22,572 nucleotides of DNA from a virus. A program made the translations under genes and the position numbers. How positions within the stretch are numbered: position 1 is the first letter of the stretch; the number at the start of each line of letters is the position of its first letter. Shown piece after piece: positions 11,729 through 19,906 of this stretch. Location of the stretch: positions 1-22,572 of IMG/VR virus record IMGVR_UViG_3300012013_001028; one strand, written 5' to 3'. Below the pieces are notes generated by a model, which worked only from the letters and a program-made list of their open reading frames with translations, was not told the origin of the DNA and made no database searches.

Positions 11729-12484
11729 ATGTCAAGAAAAAGAAATCAACCAGCAACACCAGTTCCTTTTGGAATGAGCAATAAGCAAATGAAAAGGAAA
11801 AAACCAATTAGTGTGGATTTGATGAGAGATATTGAACCTCTCACTGATAATCAAGAAGAATTTTTTAGATCTTACCGATTGGATAAAAACATTGTTGCTT
11901 ATGGATGTGCAGGTACAGGTAAGACTTTTATTGCACTCTATAATGCACTAAAAGATGTTCTTGATGAAAAATCTCCATATGAAAAAATTTACATTGTTCG
12001 TTCACTAGTTGCCACAAGAGAAATTGGTTTCCTTCCTGGAGATCACGAAGATAAGTCTTCACTTTATCAAATTCCTTATAAGAATATGGTGAAGTATATG
12101 TTTGAAATGCCAGATGATGCTAGTTTTGAAATGCTCTATGGTAATCTCAAAACTCAAGGAACAATTAGTTTTTGGAGTACATCGTTTATTCGTGGAACTA
12201 CTTTGGATAATTCAATTATTATTGTAGATGAATTTCAAAATCTTAATTTTCACGAATTAGATTCTATCATCACTCGTGTTGGTGAAAATTCTAAAATTAT
12301 GTTCTGTGGTGATGCAACACAATCTGATTTGATACGAACAAATGAAAAGAATGGGATTGTTGATTTTATGAAGGTTCTTCGTATAATGCCTTCTATTGAT
12401 GTCATTGAGTTTAGTGTAGAAGACATTGTTCGTTCTGGATTAGTCAAAGAATATATTCTTGCAAAAATGGAAGTAGGTGTATGA
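11729..12484 (+). CDS. phoH: PhoH-like P-loop ATPase
   Basis: This 251-residue protein has a basic N-terminal tail (1-30) and a PhoH domain. The Walker A box is GCAGTGKT (59-66) and the Walker B box is IIIVDEFQN (about 163-171). RSLVATREIGFLPGDHEDKS and MFCGDATQSDL are typical of PhoH, related to the N-terminal part of superfamily I helicases. Its phage role is not settled; RNA or nucleotide metabolism and phosphate stress have been proposed. Its stop overlaps the next start by four bases. Confidence 0.93.
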   Translation: MSRKRNQPATPVPFGMSNKQMKRKKPISVDLMRDIEPLTDNQEEFFRSYRLDKNIVAYGCAGTGKTFIALYNALKDVLDEKSPYEKIYIVRSLVATREIGFLPGDHEDKSSLYQIPYKNMVKYMFEMPDDASFEMLYGNLKTQGTISFWSTSFIRGTTLDNSIIIVDEFQNLNFHELDSIITRVGENSKIMFCGDATQSDLIRTNEKNGIVDFMKVLRIMPSIDVIEFSVEDIVRSGLVKEYILAKMEVGV

Positions 12485-13161
12485 GTTTTATTCATCATAA
12501 TTTTTTAGGTGATCTTGAATTAGAAAAGAAAGAACAAAACGGCATCCGTCTGTATCATCTTCCTGATGGTCAGTGGGTGCCTTCTATCACTTCTGTAACG
12601 TCTTTCTACAATAGACAGATTTTTGTGAAGTGGAGAGAACGTGTTGGTCTTGAAGAAGCAAATCGTATTACTAAAAGAGCAACAGCACGAGGGACTGATT
12701 TTCACCAAGTTTGTCAGGACTATCTTGAAAACAAAGAACTGAACTGGGATGATTATCAACCCCTAACAAAGTTTATGTTTTATCATCTCAAACCAGAACT
12801 TGATAAGATAAATAACATACACGCAATTGAAAGAACTTTATATTCACAGTACTATGGGCTTGCAGGACGAGTCGATTGTATTGCTGAATATGAAGGAGAA
12901 CTTGCGGTAATTGACTTTAAAACTTCAGACAAAATTAAACCAGAAGAGTGGATTGAAAACTATTTCGTTCAAGAAATGTTTTATGCTGCTTCATATTATG
13001 AAATGACAGAAATTCCAATTAAAAAATTAATTACTTTGATGGTCACTCCTGGTGGTGAAGTCAAAGTATTTGACAAAAGGAACAAAGGGGATTATATTAA
13101 GTTACTAGTCCGATATATCAAAGAATTTGTACATCACAATACTGGGTCAGATGGAAAATGA
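12481..13161 (+). CDS. MGME1-like PD-(D/E)XK exonuclease
   Basis: This 226-residue protein has the RecB-type nuclease core. An N-terminal region with RGTDFHQVCQDYL (about 70-82) is followed by Glu117 in AIERTLYS, Asp132 in GLAGRVDCIAEY, and Asp145 and Lys147 in AVIDFKTSDK. QEMFYAASYYEM supplies the usual Gln motif. This arrangement matches the mitochondrial genome maintenance exonuclease MGME1 and its phage relatives, which trim single-stranded DNA ends. It lies beside recombination and replication genes. Start overlaps phoH; the end overlaps the next gene by 11 bp. Confidence 0.88.
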   Translation: MSFIHHNFLGDLELEKKEQNGIRLYHLPDGQWVPSITSVTSFYNRQIFVKWRERVGLEEANRITKRATARGTDFHQVCQDYLENKELNWDDYQPLTKFMFYHLKPELDKINNIHAIERTLYSQYYGLAGRVDCIAEYEGELAVIDFKTSDKIKPEEWIENYFVQEMFYAASYYEMTEIPIKKLITLMVTPGGEVKVFDKRNKGDYIKLLVRYIKEFVHHNTGSDGK

Positions 13162-13408
13162 ATTAGAAAAAGCATTAGAGAGTAAGTTCTTTTGTCCATC
13201 AAAATTTGCTCAAGAAATCGAAACTCTTGTGCATACAAATGAGGATATGAATTATATTGATGCAATTATTCATTTCTGTGAAAAGAATAGTATTGATGTA
13301 GAATCCATTCCTAAATTGATCTCTAAACCACTGAAAGAGAAAATTAAGTATGAGGCAATGGAACTTAACTTTCTCAAAAAAACTTCCCGTGCTAAATTAG
13401 TATTTTGA
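13151..13408 (+). CDS. 33: Late promoter coactivator, gp33-like
   Basis: The 85-residue product aligns with T4 gp33 through the core: FAQEIETLVHTNEDMNYIDA, then IIHFCEKNSIDVESIPKLIS and EKIKYEAMELNFL resemble T4 MSYLEATTAFLEENSIPE and EKIQSEAIDENLL (T4 sequence from memory). The end is short and hydrophobic (AKLVF), as expected for a tip that binds the sliding clamp. gp33 joins RNA polymerase to the clamp so that late boxes are used. Its position just before gp59 and gp32 matches T4. The ATG at 13151 was preferred over an upstream in-frame start inside the previous gene. Confidence 0.8.
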   Translation: MENELEKALESKFFCPSKFAQEIETLVHTNEDMNYIDAIIHFCEKNSIDVESIPKLISKPLKEKIKYEAMELNFLKKTSRAKLVF

Positions 13409-14005
13409 ATGATGCCGTTTGATGCATATCGTGAATATCTTGCGTTAAAGAATCACTTTACAAAAGATAGTTATGACTACTTTAAGTATTGTGGTAAAAG
13501 TCGTGCAACTGTTCAATCTTTTTACAAACGCAAAGATCGTTTTTGGTTTGAAAAAGTAGCACGACAAAAAACAGATCAAGAAGTCGTAGAATTTTTTGTA
13601 TCAAATTTTATCACCTGTACTGATCCAAGCAAACTTTGGATTGGTGAAATGATCCGAGAAGGTGATAGGAGATATGAAGACTGGAAAAAGAAAAATCAAT
13701 CACTTTCCTATGTCTTTAAACAAGAAACTCAAAATTTGTTTGAAGATAAAAAAGTAGATGAAGTTTTTGTGTGTTCCAAGGGTCATCCTCCAGTTCTCAA
13801 AAATTTCCTGAACGGGAACATTAGTCTTGAAACACTAGTCATTTATGATAGAATATTCCTGTTCGGGAAAAACTTTGATAAAAAACTTAAAGATCCTGTG
13901 TGGGAATCTGTAAGTATGAAGATGAAAAAATATTCTCCTTTCCTACATATAGATGTACAGCGTTATAAACATATTTTAAAAGAAATTATTTTGGGGGATA
14001 AATGA
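13409..14005 (+). CDS. 59: Loader of gp41-type DNA helicase, gp59-like
   Basis: This 198-residue protein matches T4 gp59 in length and in blocks such as FYKRKDRFWFEKVARQKTDQ, VEFFVSNFITCTDP, KLWIGEMI, and later NGNISLETLVIYDRIF and VSMKMKKYSPFLHID. The family is all-helical and binds fork DNA, gp32 and gp41 helicase. Gene order 33-59-32 is as in T4. Start ATG at 13409 directly follows the gp33 stop (TGAATG); a second ATG at 13412 is possible. The end overlaps the next gene by four bases. Confidence 0.87.
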   Translation: MMPFDAYREYLALKNHFTKDSYDYFKYCGKSRATVQSFYKRKDRFWFEKVARQKTDQEVVEFFVSNFITCTDPSKLWIGEMIREGDRRYEDWKKKNQSLSYVFKQETQNLFEDKKVDEVFVCSKGHPPVLKNFLNGNISLETLVIYDRIFLFGKNFDKKLKDPVWESVSMKMKKYSPFLHIDVQRYKHILKEIILGDK

Positions 14006-14346
14006 GTTTCTTTAAATCTGAAGTTGTTCGTGCTGAGATGGCAGAAATTGGTGAATTACAAGAAGACGTTTATCGCAATGTCTTTAAGTTTTCTACAATG
14101 ACGAAGGAAGAAAAACTTAATCACGTCAAAGTTCTTGAAAAACTTCTTGAAAAACAGAAAGTTCTTTATACTAGATTAAGTTTATCTGATGATCCTGAAG
14201 CAGTTGAAATGAAAGAACGCATTACGCAATCTGCAACAATGATGGGACTCCCCCAAAATGTTGATATGAATATCATTTTGAATAATATGTCTAAAATGCT
14301 TGAAGTGATGAAACAGCAAATTGACAAAACAGGTTCCGACCTGTAG
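14002..14346 (+). CDS. DUF1825-like protein, 114 aa
   Basis: The start MSFFKSEVVRAEMAEIGELQ, the middle LEKLLEKQKVLYTRLSLSDD and the end LNNMSKMLEVMKQQIDK resemble the DUF1825 family, small helical proteins found in cyanobacteria. The family function is not known. It lies between gp59 and gp32 with an ATGA overlap, a place where T4 itself has no such gene, so a host-derived addition to the replication module is likely. Confidence in the family is moderate. Confidence 0.72.
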   Translation: MSFFKSEVVRAEMAEIGELQEDVYRNVFKFSTMTKEEKLNHVKVLEKLLEKQKVLYTRLSLSDDPEAVEMKERITQSATMMGLPQNVDMNIILNNMSKMLEVMKQQIDKTGSDL

Positions 14347-14395
14347 AATAACGAAGTACACAAAAGCCAAATCTGTACAAATACGAGGTAATCTA

Positions 14396-15331
14396 ATGTC
14401 TTTTAAAGATCTTAAGAAACAATCTTCTCTGGGTTCTCTTACACAGAAACTAGTAAAAGAAGTAGAGAAGATGAGTACAACTTCTGGTGGCACTGATGAA
14501 CGTCTCTGGAAACCCGAAGTGGATAAAACTGGTAACGGTTTTGCCGTGATTCGTTTTCTTCCTGCTCCTGAAGGTGAAGAACTTCCCTGGGCAAAAATGT
14601 ATTCTCACGCATTCCAAGGTCCTGGTGGTTGGTACATTGAGAATAGTCTGACTACAATCGGTCAGAAAGATCCCCTTGGAGAACATAATCGTGAACTCTG
14701 GAACAGTGGAACTGAAGCAAACAAAGAAACTGTTCGTAAGCAAAAGCGTAAACTTTCCTACTATTCTAACATCTATGTCGTAAAGGATCCTACCAATCCT
14801 CAGAATGAAGGTAAAGTCTTCCTCTTCAAGTATGGTAAGAAAATCTTTGACAAGGTTATGGAAGCAATGCAACCTGAGTTTGAAGATGAGACTCCTATCA
14901 ATCCCTTTGACTTCTGGCAAGGTGCAAACTTCAAACTGAAGATTGTGAAGAAGGATGGTTATTGGAACTACGACAAGTCTGAGTTTGGTTCTGTAGAACC
15001 TCTGCTGGACGATGATGATGCTCTGGAAGCAATCTGGAAGAAAGAGTATTCTCTTGCTGCTGTGACTGCTCCCGATCAATTCAAGTCTTATGAAGAACTT
15101 GAAAAGCGTTTGAAGTATGTTCTCGGTCAGAAAGGTTCTTCTCGTTCTTCTGTTGAAGAAGAAACTGAGTATGATGATTACTCTGAGAACAATGTTGAGA
15201 GTGCTGTTGTAAAGGAACTTGAAGAGTCCTATGCTCGTTCTAAGTCCCCTTCACTTCCAGTAGTCACCAAAGAAGTTGATGACGATGAAGATGATGCTCT
15301 TGCATACTTCTCTCGTCTTGCTGATGAATGA
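14396..15331 (+). CDS. 32: Single-stranded DNA-binding protein gp32
   Basis: This 311-residue protein matches T4 gp32 (301 aa). DKTGNGFAVIRFLPAPEGEE, GPGGWYIENSLTTIG, YYSNIYVVKDPTNPQNEGKV and FKYGKKIFDKVMEAM align with the core; an acidic tail (EVDDDEDDALAYFSRLADE) is the partner-binding end. T4's zinc ligands are mostly lost: only the His in SHAF is kept, while the three Cys positions are Ser, Leu and His. A GAGG site seven bases before ATG at 14396 sets the start; the longer frame from 14321 overlaps the previous gene. A terminator hairpin lies downstream. Confidence 0.95.
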   Translation: MSFKDLKKQSSLGSLTQKLVKEVEKMSTTSGGTDERLWKPEVDKTGNGFAVIRFLPAPEGEELPWAKMYSHAFQGPGGWYIENSLTTIGQKDPLGEHNRELWNSGTEANKETVRKQKRKLSYYSNIYVVKDPTNPQNEGKVFLFKYGKKIFDKVMEAMQPEFEDETPINPFDFWQGANFKLKIVKKDGYWNYDKSEFGSVEPLLDDDDALEAIWKKEYSLAAVTAPDQFKSYEELEKRLKYVLGQKGSSRSSVEEETEYDDYSENNVESAVVKELEESYARSKSPSLPVVTKEVDDDEDDALAYFSRLADE

Positions 15332-16000
15332 TTAGGAGTAAAGTTTAATATTATCTCCTTTCTTAAGGTCCTCACTAACATACTGTGAGGACCCTTTTTT
15401 ATAGGACATAATTTCGTCCATATCATTCAAAACAACATTTAAGTATTGGGATTTTAAAACAAAAATATTTCTTTTATCGTTTTCTAGTTTTTCTTCATAT
15501 TCATAGTTTGTGACTGGAACTGCTATATTTCCACTATCAACTTGTTGATCAATAAAATAATCATAAAAACTTATAGAGTATGGTGATGAAACTTGAAGTC
15601 CTCCAGGAACAATAATTACATCTTGACTATTTTTAATTTCTGTTGTTTCGTAATGATGAATACCTCCATATAGAGTTTCATAATCTCCGTATTTGGATAG
15701 CATCAAATCATCAAATTGTTGTTGAGGTAATGGCCATTCTGTTTGAATATTCACGATATTGTTGCATAAAAGAATCACCCAATCTAAACTGGAGTCTTGA
15801 TAAACTTCATATGCTACATTATCTGGACGATCATTACCTTTGATCTGATACTTGGTGAAGAATGCTAAGTTTTGAAAAATGTCTTCTCTTAATTTTCCTT
15901 TCTTGAATAGATTTTTAAGAGGAGCATAGTCTCCAATTTTAGCATCTGGAAGTCTGCTAACATATTCAAAGTTTGGAACTTGTCGGAAGTAACTTGGCAT
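15332..16000 (-). CDS. 53: Baseplate wedge protein gp53
   Basis: This 222-residue protein matches T4 gp53 family: start MPSYFRQVPNFEYVSRLPDA, QNLAFFTKYQIKGNDRPDNV and YEVYQDSSLDWVILLCNNIV, followed by YGGIHHYET. The N-terminal LysM-like region binds other wedge parts at the baseplate. It is the last gene of a four-gene minus-strand unit, two bases after gp48. Its last codons include the gp32 terminator sequence, so the C-terminus (YVSEDLKKGDNIKLYS) is encoded by dual-use DNA. Confidence 0.92.
   Translation of the reverse strand: MPSYFRQVPNFEYVSRLPDAKIGDYAPLKNLFKKGKLREDIFQNLAFFTKYQIKGNDRPDNVAYEVYQDSSLDWVILLCNNIVNIQTEWPLPQQQFDDLMLSKYGDYETLYGGIHHYETTEIKNSQDVIIVPGGLQVSSPYSISFYDYFIDQQVDSGNIAVPVTNYEYEEKLENDKRNIFVLKSQYLNVVLNDMDEIMSYKKGSSQYVSEDLKKGDNIKLYS
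15367..15399 (+). terminator. Terminator of gp32 inside the gp53 coding region
   Basis: The perfect 9-bp stem GGTCCTCAC / GTGAGGACC with a nine-base loop is followed by CTTTTTT, 36 bp after the gp32 stop. It lies within the 3' end of the convergent gp53 gene. Confidence 0.88.
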
Positions 16001-16001
16001 T

Positions 16002-17342
16002 TTAGTAACCTATTTGAGTGTCTCTATTTCCATCAAGATCTGTATAATCATCATCATAAATTGGCTCAAGTTCTTGGAAAGTTAAATCAAGTTGATATGA
16101 AGCCATTGCTCCATCTTCAAAAGACATATATGTTGCTTCTGGAGTGTAATTTACATTACAACTTGTTAATGCACACTCTTTAAATTTATTTAAGTATGGG
16201 TGATTTTCTTTCTTAAAAATGTAAGAAATTGCAAAAGTATGTGGTGTTTGTAATAAAAATGAAGAAGCAGATCTTTTTACTGACATTGCTTGTTTAAATG
16301 TTCTAATAATTTTTCTAACTATTTCTGCTTCAGTTTTTGAACGTGGTGATAATTTAAAATTAAAAGAAAATTGACGAAGATCTGGAGAATTAAAAAGTAA
16401 TTCTAAGTTTGGATTGATTATCGCACCAAATTCTCTCTGCATTATACCACCTTGACCAATTGCACTTTCAATAAGTTTTGAAACTATTGCGGTTCTTGCT
16501 CCACTACCTGGAGCAGAGATATCTTCTGCTTGTTTCACAAAATCTTTAGACATATCTCCACCCATTATTCCAGTTCTCATCAAACCTGCAAGTGCCCCTT
16601 GAAGATCTGGTAAATCCAATCCGGACCAATTTACTCTATTACTATCAGATATTCCTCCTGGTATTGGTAATACTATTGTGCCTAATATCTTTCTTTCTTT
16701 ATTTTTAAATTCTGGTCTTCCCCCATCAACTGTTACTCTTCTTAAATCTTGATTTCCTGGTCCAAACCCTTTGAGACCCGATTGTTGATATTTGACAATT
16801 GAAAATTTTATACAATCTTGATAATTTAGATTTAAACCCTCTGGATAAACAATGGGTTTGTTTTTTCCATAATCGTCTCTTGATTTTATATTTTTTCTTT
16901 CTTCCTCAAAAAAGTTTCGATTTTCATTTGTTATTGGGTCTCCTATTTTTGTTGAAGTTGCTGTATTAGAAGACCCTGATACTGCTTTAGTTTGTTCTGG
17001 TGTTAATCCTTCTTTTTTAGATGCAGTGTTTATTTGTTGTTGTGTAGTAGTTTTTAGTGCCCCTTCTTTAAGAGACTTTTGAGCATCTGCTCCTAACCAA
17101 GGAGTATTTGAAAATGGTTTATTATTATTTTTCCAATCTCCTGATGTACCAGTGCGTGTTGCTGCTATCACACCATCTCCAATTTTTCCTTCGTAATAAA
17201 TTATTTCGTGTTTTACAGAATTTGGATTTATTTTCCCAGTTTCATCTAATGTATATGTTGTTCTTGTTGATGTTGTTATTTCTACTCCTTGAGCACCAAC
17301 TTTTGTTGTATTTTTACCACTTTCTATTGTTTTAGTTGCCAT
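16002..17342 (-). CDS. 48: Baseplate tail-tube cap protein gp48
   Basis: This 446-residue protein has a long Thr/Asn/Lys-rich N-terminal part (to about 160) that is probably flexible, then the gp48 domain. GAIINPNLELLFNSPDLRQF, SFNFKLSPRSKTEAEIVRKI, and the C-terminal YQLDLTFQELEPIYDDDYTD are typical of T4-like gp48. It caps the baseplate centre, where the tail tube starts. The ATG at 17342 has a GGAGGGAG site seven bases upstream; a TTG one codon earlier is less likely. A minus-strand late box lies about 75 bp upstream. Confidence 0.88.
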   Translation of the reverse strand: MATKTIESGKNTTKVGAQGVEITTSTRTTYTLDETGKINPNSVKHEIIYYEGKIGDGVIAATRTGTSGDWKNNNKPFSNTPWLGADAQKSLKEGALKTTTQQQINTASKKEGLTPEQTKAVSGSSNTATSTKIGDPITNENRNFFEEERKNIKSRDDYGKNKPIVYPEGLNLNYQDCIKFSIVKYQQSGLKGFGPGNQDLRRVTVDGGRPEFKNKERKILGTIVLPIPGGISDSNRVNWSGLDLPDLQGALAGLMRTGIMGGDMSKDFVKQAEDISAPGSGARTAIVSKLIESAIGQGGIMQREFGAIINPNLELLFNSPDLRQFSFNFKLSPRSKTEAEIVRKIIRTFKQAMSVKRSASSFLLQTPHTFAISYIFKKENHPYLNKFKECALTSCNVNYTPEATYMSFEDGAMASYQLDLTFQELEPIYDDDYTDLDGNRDTQIGY

Positions 17343-17417
17343 CAAACTCCCTCCCCGTTTACAAGAGGATTAATGATCTCAATTTTTTGTAGAGTATGAG
17401 ACATTTATAAGGAGTTT

Positions 17418-17807
17418 TTATTTATTTAGAAGGATTTTTGCATAAGGTATGGAGAGTAGTTCATCAAGTTCTTCATATTTAACAATATATAATTGCCCTA
17501 ATATTTCTTCCCAAGTATAGTTTCTAGGTTTTCTCCAGTGAAAATTAATTCCCTTAAATCCCCATTTTTGTATTTCAGTACAAGCAATCAGTGGGTGTTG
17601 GTCATATTCAATACCTGGAGTTTTTGCTCTATAAACAAAGGTATAAAACTTTCCAACTTCTGGGATCCAAGTTTTTTCTTTGAAGATACTCATAATCAAA
17701 ATCATAATATCTTCTGGATCCTTTACACTCATCTTTCCAACTTCTTCTTTGAGTTTTCTAACTCTTGCTGTTGATCCTGCAATATATTGTCCGAAACCTT
17801 CTGCCAT
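17418..17807 (-). CDS. Conserved structural-module protein of unknown role, 129 aa
   Basis: A compact alpha/beta protein starting MAEGFGQYIAGSTARVRKLK, with KFYTFVYRAKTPGIEYDQHP, KWGFKGINFHWRKPRNYTWE and a C-terminus SIPYAKILLNK. No enzyme motif is evident. It follows gp4 with a one-base overlap and precedes gp48, so it is probably a virion or assembly protein. I do not recognise a T4 counterpart. Its stop codon overlaps the late box that serves gp48. Confidence 0.75.
   Translation of the reverse strand: MAEGFGQYIAGSTARVRKLKEEVGKMSVKDPEDIMILIMSIFKEKTWIPEVGKFYTFVYRAKTPGIEYDQHPLIACTEIQKWGFKGINFHWRKPRNYTWEEILGQLYIVKYEELDELLSIPYAKILLNK
17419..17425 (-). promoter_or_regulatory. Minus-strand late promoter for gp48-gp53
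   Basis: Plus-strand TATTTAT gives ATAAATA on the minus strand, about 77 bp before gp48 and overlapping the previous gene's stop. Confidence 0.55.
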
Positions 17808-18250
17808 TATTTGATACCTAGGTCTTCTTCGGTGATTACTTTAAACTGCAAAAGTCTATCATCACACCATTCTTTTGCTGCTTTCCATTTTGCCTGATTC
17901 ACTGCATAAGTAGTGCATTCATAAAGATATGATTTAGTAGCTCTACTTTTTTTCTGTGGAGGAACAGTTTGTTTTTTGGGTTTTACTTCAATCACATAAG
18001 TTTTAACTTGCCCAGATTGTTCTTTTACTTTAATAATAAAATCTGGAAAGTATCTATGAACTCTATTGTCAACTGGAGAAAGATATGGAATGTAAAATTC
18101 TTCACTACCCCATTCTAAAATATTTTCATTTAGATCACACCAACTACAGAAACGTCTTTCCCAACTACTCCTACAAATGATATTATTTGGGTCTCCTTTG
18201 TATTTTTGTGGGTAAGATGGTTTATATTTACTCTTAATACTTTCTGCCAT
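17807..18250 (-). CDS. 4: Head completion protein gp4
   Basis: This 147-residue protein fits the T4 gp4 (50/65) family: KYKPSYPQKYKGDPNNIICR, SSWERRFCSWCDLNENILEW, YIPYLSPVDNRVHRYFPDFI and VIEVKPKKQTVPP. The FPDF plus later VIEVKP pattern is like a nuclease-type fold. gp4 finishes the packaged head before tail joining. It is first in the minus-strand unit 4-x-48-53, behind a late box at 18285-18291. The order 4 then 53 agrees with T4, with two extra genes between. Confidence 0.93.
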   Translation of the reverse strand: MAESIKSKYKPSYPQKYKGDPNNIICRSSWERRFCSWCDLNENILEWGSEEFYIPYLSPVDNRVHRYFPDFIIKVKEQSGQVKTYVIEVKPKKQTVPPQKKSRATKSYLYECTTYAVNQAKWKAAKEWCDDRLLQFKVITEEDLGIK

Positions 18251-18284
18251 TTTCCTTAATACATAATATATACCAGTTAAAAAG

Positions 18285-18291
18285 TATTTAT
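18285..18291 (-). promoter_or_regulatory. Minus-strand late promoter for the gp4 unit
   Basis: TATTTAT on the plus strand gives ATAAATA on the minus strand, 35 bp before gp4. The same 43-bp gap must hold any promoter for the divergent gene at 18294; for that strand only ATAATATATA (about 18263-18272) is late-box-like. Confidence 0.65.
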
Positions 18292-18293
18292 AG

Positions 18294-19145
18294 ATGGCAT
18301 CTCCGTCTCCATCAAAGAAAAGTGTATTCGATATAAAATCAAAAATATTAAGACCTGCACTAACCTCTCATTTTCAGTGTTGGTTCAATCCACCTCAAGC
18401 AGTAAAAAACTGGTTGAAAGAGAGACAAGAAGCTGGTATTGGAGTTGCTTATGAAGGTAATGAAGAATTATTTTCATTACTTTGTTCTGAAACTTCTCTA
18501 CCCGGATCTTCTTTAGCAACTTTGGATATTAATAATGATTTTACTGGTGTAACAGAGAGACACGCATATCGTAGAATTTATGATGATAGAATTGATTTTA
18601 CTTTTTATGTTGATCACGACTATAACGTAATTAAATTTTTTGAAAATTGGATTGGGTATATTGCAAATGAGCAATATACGGATGAAAATGGTGTAAAAAA
18701 TAATGCAATAGAACTACCAAATTATTCTTATAAAGTGAGATATCCAAATCTTTATAGGACAGAAGTTTATGTTAATAAATTTGAAAGAGATTATAATGGA
18801 AGATATATTCGTTATAGATTTTTGCAGGCATATCCAATTAGTATACAATCAATGCCTGTGTCTTATGACTCCTCTTCTTTATTAAAATGTACAGTTTCTT
18901 TTACTTATACTAGATATTTGACTACAGGAGAATTTAATACTGAGTCGCAGAAAAACTTATTTAATAATATAACTGCAGAACAAGCTGCAGCAATTAATGC
19001 AGCTTCCTATAATCCAAATCTTAATCTTGGAATAGATTATGCAAGATATAATGTAACTGGTGGAGTTAACTATGCTGCTGCATTTGCATCTGGAAATTCT
19101 GTCAATATTACTCCAGAGACTAGTGATTACAGAGATTACAACTAA
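18294..19145 (+). CDS. 54: Baseplate-tail tube initiator, gp54-like (gp19 fold)
   Basis: This 283-residue protein has the tail-tube type fold of the gp19/gp54 family: ILRPALTSHFQCWFNPPQAV, LCSETSLPGSSLATLDINND, RIDFTFYVDHDYNVIKFFEN and YRFLQAYPISIQSMPVSYDS with TVSFTYTRYLT. The last 60 residues are Ala/Asn-rich and probably extended. gp54 forms the ring on which the tube starts. Its place near gp48, gp53 and gp26 favours gp54 over the tube protein gp19, but I cannot exclude a gp19 paralog. Confidence 0.75.
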   Translation: MASPSPSKKSVFDIKSKILRPALTSHFQCWFNPPQAVKNWLKERQEAGIGVAYEGNEELFSLLCSETSLPGSSLATLDINNDFTGVTERHAYRRIYDDRIDFTFYVDHDYNVIKFFENWIGYIANEQYTDENGVKNNAIELPNYSYKVRYPNLYRTEVYVNKFERDYNGRYIRYRFLQAYPISIQSMPVSYDSSSLLKCTVSFTYTRYLTTGEFNTESQKNLFNNITAEQAAAINAASYNPNLNLGIDYARYNVTGGVNYAAAFASGNSVNITPETSDYRDYN

Positions 19146-19175
19146 ATAATCACATCTGAAATTCTATAGGTCATT

Positions 19176-19895
19176 ATGCCTTTACCAAAGATTAGTACTC
19201 CAACTTATGAAGTTGAATTGCCATCAACAGGAGAAACAATTCAATATAGACCTTTTTTAGTTAAAGAAGAAAAAGTATTAGTAATTGCTTTAGAAAGTGA
19301 AGACACAAAGCAAATCACAAATGCAATCAAAACAGTAATTAAAAATTGTATTTTATCCAAGGGAGTAAAGGTAGAAACACTCCCTACATTTGATATTGAA
19401 TATTTGTTTCTTAATATTCGTGGTAAGTCAGTTGGAGAAGAAATTGAAGTCAATATAATCTGTCCTGATGATGAAGAAACTACAACTACAGTAACTCTTA
19501 ATTTGGACGATATTAAAGTCCAAAAGAATGAAGATCACACAAATAAAATTCGTGTAGATAAAAGCATTATGATGGAAATGAAGTATCCATCACTTGAGCA
19601 GTTTATTAAAACTAATTTTGATTTTTCAAATACAAATGCAATGGATCAATCATTTGAATTAATTGCTTCTTGTATTGATAAAATCTATACTGAGGATGAA
19701 GTTTGGTCTACTGCTGATGTGACTAAAAAAGAACTAAATGAATTTTTAGAACAGATGAACTCATCACAGTTCAAGGAAATTGAAAAGTTCTTTGAAACGA
19801 TGCCTAAACTTTCTCATAAGGTCAAAGTTACAAATCCAAAAACTCAAGTTGAAAGTGAAGTTATTTTAGAAGGGTTAGCATCTTTTTTCGCATAG
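19176..19895 (+). CDS. 26: Baseplate hub protein, gp26-like (T4 baseplate family)
   Basis: This 239-residue protein starts MPLPKISTPTYEVELPSTGE, then IQYRPFLVKEEKVLVIALES, and has FDIEYLFLNIRGKSVGEEIE and VNIICPDDEETTTTVTL. These are the typical blocks of the T4 baseplate hub family that includes gp26 (about 208 aa in T4). The C-terminal half is helical and acidic. In related phages such proteins help tape-measure folding or hub assembly. The next genes, a tiny frame and a tape-measure-like protein, agree with this. Confidence 0.85.
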   Translation: MPLPKISTPTYEVELPSTGETIQYRPFLVKEEKVLVIALESEDTKQITNAIKTVIKNCILSKGVKVETLPTFDIEYLFLNIRGKSVGEEIEVNIICPDDEETTTTVTLNLDDIKVQKNEDHTNKIRVDKSIMMEMKYPSLEQFIKTNFDFSNTNAMDQSFELIASCIDKIYTEDEVWSTADVTKKELNEFLEQMNSSQFKEIEKFFETMPKLSHKVKVTNPKTQVESEVILEGLASFFA

Positions 19896-19906
19896 CACTG
19901 GTTCAT

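Noticed and set aside
14450-15079. 209-aa open frame on the minus strand across gp32
   Set aside because: Shadow of the well-conserved gp32 gene, with no family likeness or ribosome-binding site.
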